A DNA stretch of 64,000 nucleotides. Source: Prevotellaceae bacterium UBA2744 (lineage in GTDB: Bacteria; Bacteroidota; Bacteroidia; Bacteroidales; Bacteroidaceae). Under the pieces are notes generated by a model. The model was not told the DNA's origin. It did not search any database and worked only from the letters and a program-made list of their open reading frames with translations. The stretch is taken from positions 48,165-112,164 of the forward strand of contig DEJQ01000012.1 in assembly GCA_002353575.1 (NCBI GenBank). Direction: 5' to 3'. Below are positions 61,443 through 64,000 of the stretch, one piece after another (position 1 is the first letter of the stretch; each line of letters begins with the position of its first letter). A program made the translations under genes and the position numbers.

Positions 61443-62830
61443 TTTACAGGTGTTTCGATAATGAGAGATTGTAAATTGTTGTAGTTCGTAGTTTTTTGGA
61501 TGTCCAAAAGTGCGAGAGTACGATTGAGCATCAACTTATACATACGTTCCATGCTCTTCAGGTACTCATTATACTCTTCAAGACGTATGATAAAGTTGTA
61601 TCCCTTTGGCTGTTTGAGGTATGCATTCTTTCGAATCTCTACAAACTTACCAAGTTGCTCTATGTGATATGCTTCTGTTCTTATAGCTCTGTTGAGTCGT
61701 TCAATACGGTCAAGCCTCAGGCGGCAATACGACCTCATCTGATCGGTGAACTTGTCCCTGCTTTCTATCAGAATCATCTTTTCTGTTTCTATGGCTCTAC
61801 GCTTGGGAGCAGATTCATCGTATAGCGGGAACGTGAACCTTACACCGAGATCGAGGTTGGCAGATGGTGACATGTTGCGACGCAGGTATGCCGATGCCCG
61901 GAAGAACGGTGTCAGTCTCATGTCATGTCCGTAGTTGGTGAGTTTGCGTTCCGCATCAAGCAACTGCTCCTCCACATAGCTTGCCCTTAGATCCGGATTG
62001 TATCTGTCCACTTCTTCAAAGAGTCGTACAGAATCCACAATGATTATAGATGGATTCAGTATATAGAGCGGCTCGTTTTCTATATCTTTTATGTCATAAG
62101 TCTGAGCGAGTTCGTATTCGAGCTGCATCTTGTCGTTGATGTTTTCAAGCAAGTCTTCGTTGCTTACCTTATCCTGTTCAAGCATATATTGATATGCCTG
62201 ATTCAGAATGTCGATGTTTTGCAGTTCGTGATACAGTACAATGGCAATATAATAGTTGTACTCCAATGTCAGCAGATTTTCTGCTGCCTCGTATATCGCT
62301 TTGTTTTTATCTTTGCTTGTTTTGATATGCTCCAGCTCGTTGGCAAATCTGATTTTAGCAAGTCCCGTCTTTCTCTGAAAGAAAGCACTATTGAAGAAGT
62401 TCCATCCGATTTCTGCGTTTATCTTAGCAAAGTAGGAAGAGTATGGGTCGTCTTCATCATGGAATATCTGTGTGGCCTTGTCTAAACGGCCGTATGCCTG
62501 TCCGGCTATTTCCAGACCAGTTCTGCGCTTGAAAGATTTTGTTTCCCAAATTTCTTTTGCTTTGTAAAGCGAGTCAATCGTTGTGTTCGGAGTCAGTGCG
62601 TCATCACCAAATGTGAGGTTTGGTCCCTCCACTCTTATCTTGTTTCGTAACAATTTGTCCATCTCCTCGAAACGCTTCTCAAACTGTTTCAAAACATCCT
62701 CGTTTTTCAGATTCTCATATACAAGCATTTTGACTGGCACATTTATTGTGTCAGTCTTCGCGAAGGCTCCAAATGTAAGGAGGAAAAAGAGTGTGAAAGT
62801 TAATGCGATATGTTTTTCTAAAGTATCCAA
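61439..62830 (-). CDS. TolC-like outer-membrane protein
   Basis: 463 residues with signal peptide (HIALTFTLFFLLTFGAFA). Long heptad-like helices and a few beta segments (LTPFFRASAYLRRN, NLDLGVRFTFPLYDE) fit the outer-membrane factor family. Helical parts such as RAIETEKMILIESRDKFTDQ and the terminal QKTTNYNNLQSLI also fit. Start is TTG at 62830: no ATG or GTG lies between it and the upstream in-frame stop, and it gives a complete signal peptide. First gene of the operon. It probably forms the exit duct for the polymer made by the GT2 protein. Confidence 0.8.
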   Translation of the reverse strand: MDTLEKHIALTFTLFFLLTFGAFAKTDTINVPVKMLVYENLKNEDVLKQFEKRFEEMDKLLRNKIRVEGPNLTFGDDALTPNTTIDSLYKAKEIWETKSFKRRTGLEIAGQAYGRLDKATQIFHDEDDPYSSYFAKINAEIGWNFFNSAFFQRKTGLAKIRFANELEHIKTSKDKNKAIYEAAENLLTLEYNYYIAIVLYHELQNIDILNQAYQYMLEQDKVSNEDLLENINDKMQLEYELAQTYDIKDIENEPLYILNPSIIIVDSVRLFEEVDRYNPDLRASYVEEQLLDAERKLTNYGHDMRLTPFFRASAYLRRNMSPSANLDLGVRFTFPLYDESAPKRRAIETEKMILIESRDKFTDQMRSYCRLRLDRIERLNRAIRTEAYHIEQLGKFVEIRKNAYLKQPKGYNFIIRLEEYNEYLKSMERMYKLMLNRTLALLDIQKTTNYNNLQSLIIETPVK

Positions 62831-62850
62831 GATAGAATATAAAGAAAATT

Positions 62851-62880
62851 ATGGGAATGCCATTGTTGTGGCATTCCCAT
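62851..62880 (-). terminator. Hairpin between the propeller-like gene and the polysaccharide operon
   Basis: Perfect 12-bp stem ATGGGAATGCCA/TGGCATTCCCAT with a 6-base loop, followed on the minus strand by AATTTTCTTT. It lies 19 bp after the stop of the upstream gene and 21 bp before the TTG start of the TolC-like gene. Confidence 0.75.
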
Positions 62881-62898
62881 AGTTATGAATTGGGTTGA

Positions 62899-64000
62899 TT
62901 AATTATTTGCAAGGTTAGAAACGTCGTAGATCTGCAGACCATACATACCATATGCTACGTATGCCTTTCCGTTACGAACCTTAACGAAGTTAGCTGACTG
63001 CTTTGGATCTTCGTTTGTGATGACTCCGTTGTAACGAGCGTTACCTGTACCAGAGTAAGTGAAACGCTTAACAGTCTTGTTGTAAACAACTTCTTTTTCT
63101 GCGTCAAATTTATCTTTGCCGGTGTAAGTTGCGTTCTTGTCGAGAACGACGAGTCCGTAACCACCTGCTACATAGATGTACTTGTCATCAACATCTACAC
63201 CGTTAGCAGTCTTTCTGGAACCACCTACGCGGTTGCCGTTGTAATCATATACAGCCAGACCATTGTTGCCGCGGCAAACATAAATCTTAGAACCGTCACC
63301 TACAACTACGTTCTTACCGTCTTCTGGATAGATAGCGCCTACGTCAAATGTCTTAACCATATTCATGTTCTGGTCGTAGAGTGTAACGGTGCCTGCCTTA
63401 ACATCGTTCAAACCGATGATGTATGTTCCGTCGTTGTAGAGGTATTTACCTGTGTAGCTGTCGCTGCTATAGATAGCCTTCTTCTCCTGGTTCTTATAAT
63501 CGTCAAGAGCAAACTTGTTGATACCACCGTTGTTAAAACCAGAGATTGTGATGATTTCGCCATTGTTGATGATAGCGCTGTTTGCAGATGAACCTGTCAG
63601 GTTAACACGGATGTTCTTAGAAGAGAAGGTTTCTTCGTTGATAGTACCGTCGGCCTTCAGTTCTACCTCGTGAAGGGCAGCACCAACCTTCTTGCTTGTA
63701 GAAGCCAAGTAGAGTTTGTTGTTGTAATAAACTACGTGGTTGTACTTGTGCTCGTTCTGGATGAGAGTCTGATCGAAGAGGTAAGACTCTGGGTTGCCGT
63801 AGTTGTTTGTGTTGATTACGTCAATGATACCACCCCAGTCTTCAAGGTTGTCAACAGAAACACTTGAGCCATCAGGGTTCTTTACGAACATATTAGTTCC
63901 GTGACCACCCTCATCGTTTCCGATATTTGAGTGCCAGCAGAGGTAGAGTTCTCCGTTAGGACCGAAGTCGAGAGCAGTAGCAGAGTACTTGTGTACTGGA
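62899..64000 (-). CDS. Beta-propeller-like protein with LVIVD-type repeats (partial, N-terminus outside window)
   Basis: The frame stays open to the right edge, so only the C-terminal 366 or so residues are here. Repeats have the form of LVIVD/YncE-like propellers: YVCRGNNGLAVYDYNG, YVAGGYGLVVLDKN and VAYGMYGLQIYDVS, each a short strand, Gly-rich turn and an L-x-(V/I)-x-D strand. Upstream parts include GELYLCWHSNIGND. Probably a secreted or surface-anchored binding protein; an export signal would be outside the window. A hairpin ends it before the polysaccharide operon, so co-function is only suggested by place. Confidence 0.72.
   Translation of the reverse strand, partial: PVHKYSATALDFGPNGELYLCWHSNIGNDEGGHGTNMFVKNPDGSSVSVDNLEDWGGIIDVINTNNYGNPESYLFDQTLIQNEHKYNHVVYYNNKLYLASTSKKVGAALHEVELKADGTINEETFSSKNIRVNLTGSSANSAIINNGEIITISGFNNGGINKFALDDYKNQEKKAIYSSDSYTGKYLYNDGTYIIGLNDVKAGTVTLYDQNMNMVKTFDVGAIYPEDGKNVVVGDGSKIYVCRGNNGLAVYDYNGNRVGGSRKTANGVDVDDKYIYVAGGYGLVVLDKNATYTGKDKFDAEKEVVYNKTVKRFTYSGTGNARYNGVITNEDPKQSANFVKVRNGKAYVAYGMYGLQIYDVSNLANN

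Overview
The window is chromosomal DNA from a member of the Bacteroidetes, order Bacteroidales, most likely Prevotellaceae (inference). The signs are a SprA-type giant outer-membrane protein next to ruvA, the Bacteroidetes order of ATP synthase genes (atpD-C-I-like-B-E-F-H-A-G), many lipoproteins, polysaccharide-degrading enzymes with short Prevotella-like C-terminal tails, families such as DUF4421, DUF4625, DUF1599 and YfhO, and repeated use of the Bacteroidetes -7 promoter motif TAnnTTTG. No insertion sequence, prophage, rRNA operon or CRISPR array is visible.

Layout. 1-5.0 kb (minus): a truncated esterase lipoprotein, a TraB/GumN protein, a block of eleven 11-bp repeats, and a DUF4421/PI-PLC fusion protein. 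5.1-12.2 kb (minus): the complete F1Fo ATP synthase operon. 12.4-20.8 kb (plus): ruvA and sprA, the type IX secretion channel. 20.8-24.1 kb (plus): a His/Cys-rich small protein, a TonB-dependent receptor, a tiny lipoprotein and a DUF4625 lipoprotein, which look like one metal-uptake type unit. 24.2-28.0 kb (minus): M23/LysM peptidase, ndk, xseB, xseA and an unknown helical protein. 28.0-30.3 kb (plus): a PL11-type rhamnogalacturonan lyase. 30.4-44.7 kb (minus): housekeeping genes recG, dnaG, folE, a SPOR protein, tpiA, a DoxX protein, DUF1599, YfhO, mrp/apbC, trmB, trmN6-like and ilvE.

44.9-50.0 kb is a mixed plus-strand region. It holds tRNA-Lys, a YjbQ protein, a PIN toxin-antitoxin pair, a strongly structured leader or small RNA in front of two lipoproteins, a DUF4250/C_GCAxxG_C_C pair, two tandem tRNA-Pro genes and a LuxR-type regulator. 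50.0-56.7 kb (minus): a ThiD-like kinase directly upstream of GH127 and GH106-like enzymes. 56.8-62.8 kb (minus): a tightly packed operon of a TolC-like protein, a HlyD-like protein, a multi-zinc-ribbon (TackOD1-like) protein, a membrane GT2 polysaccharide synthase and a stand-alone receiver. I read this as a regulated exopolysaccharide synthesis and export system. The window ends inside a beta-propeller-like protein gene.

Functional links: the lyase at 28 kb and the GH106/GH127 pair at 50-56 kb could all act on pectin-type glycans, and two of them end in tails that resemble cargo signals of the type IX system whose channel is encoded here. The GT2 operon is the strongest candidate for a poorly described system.
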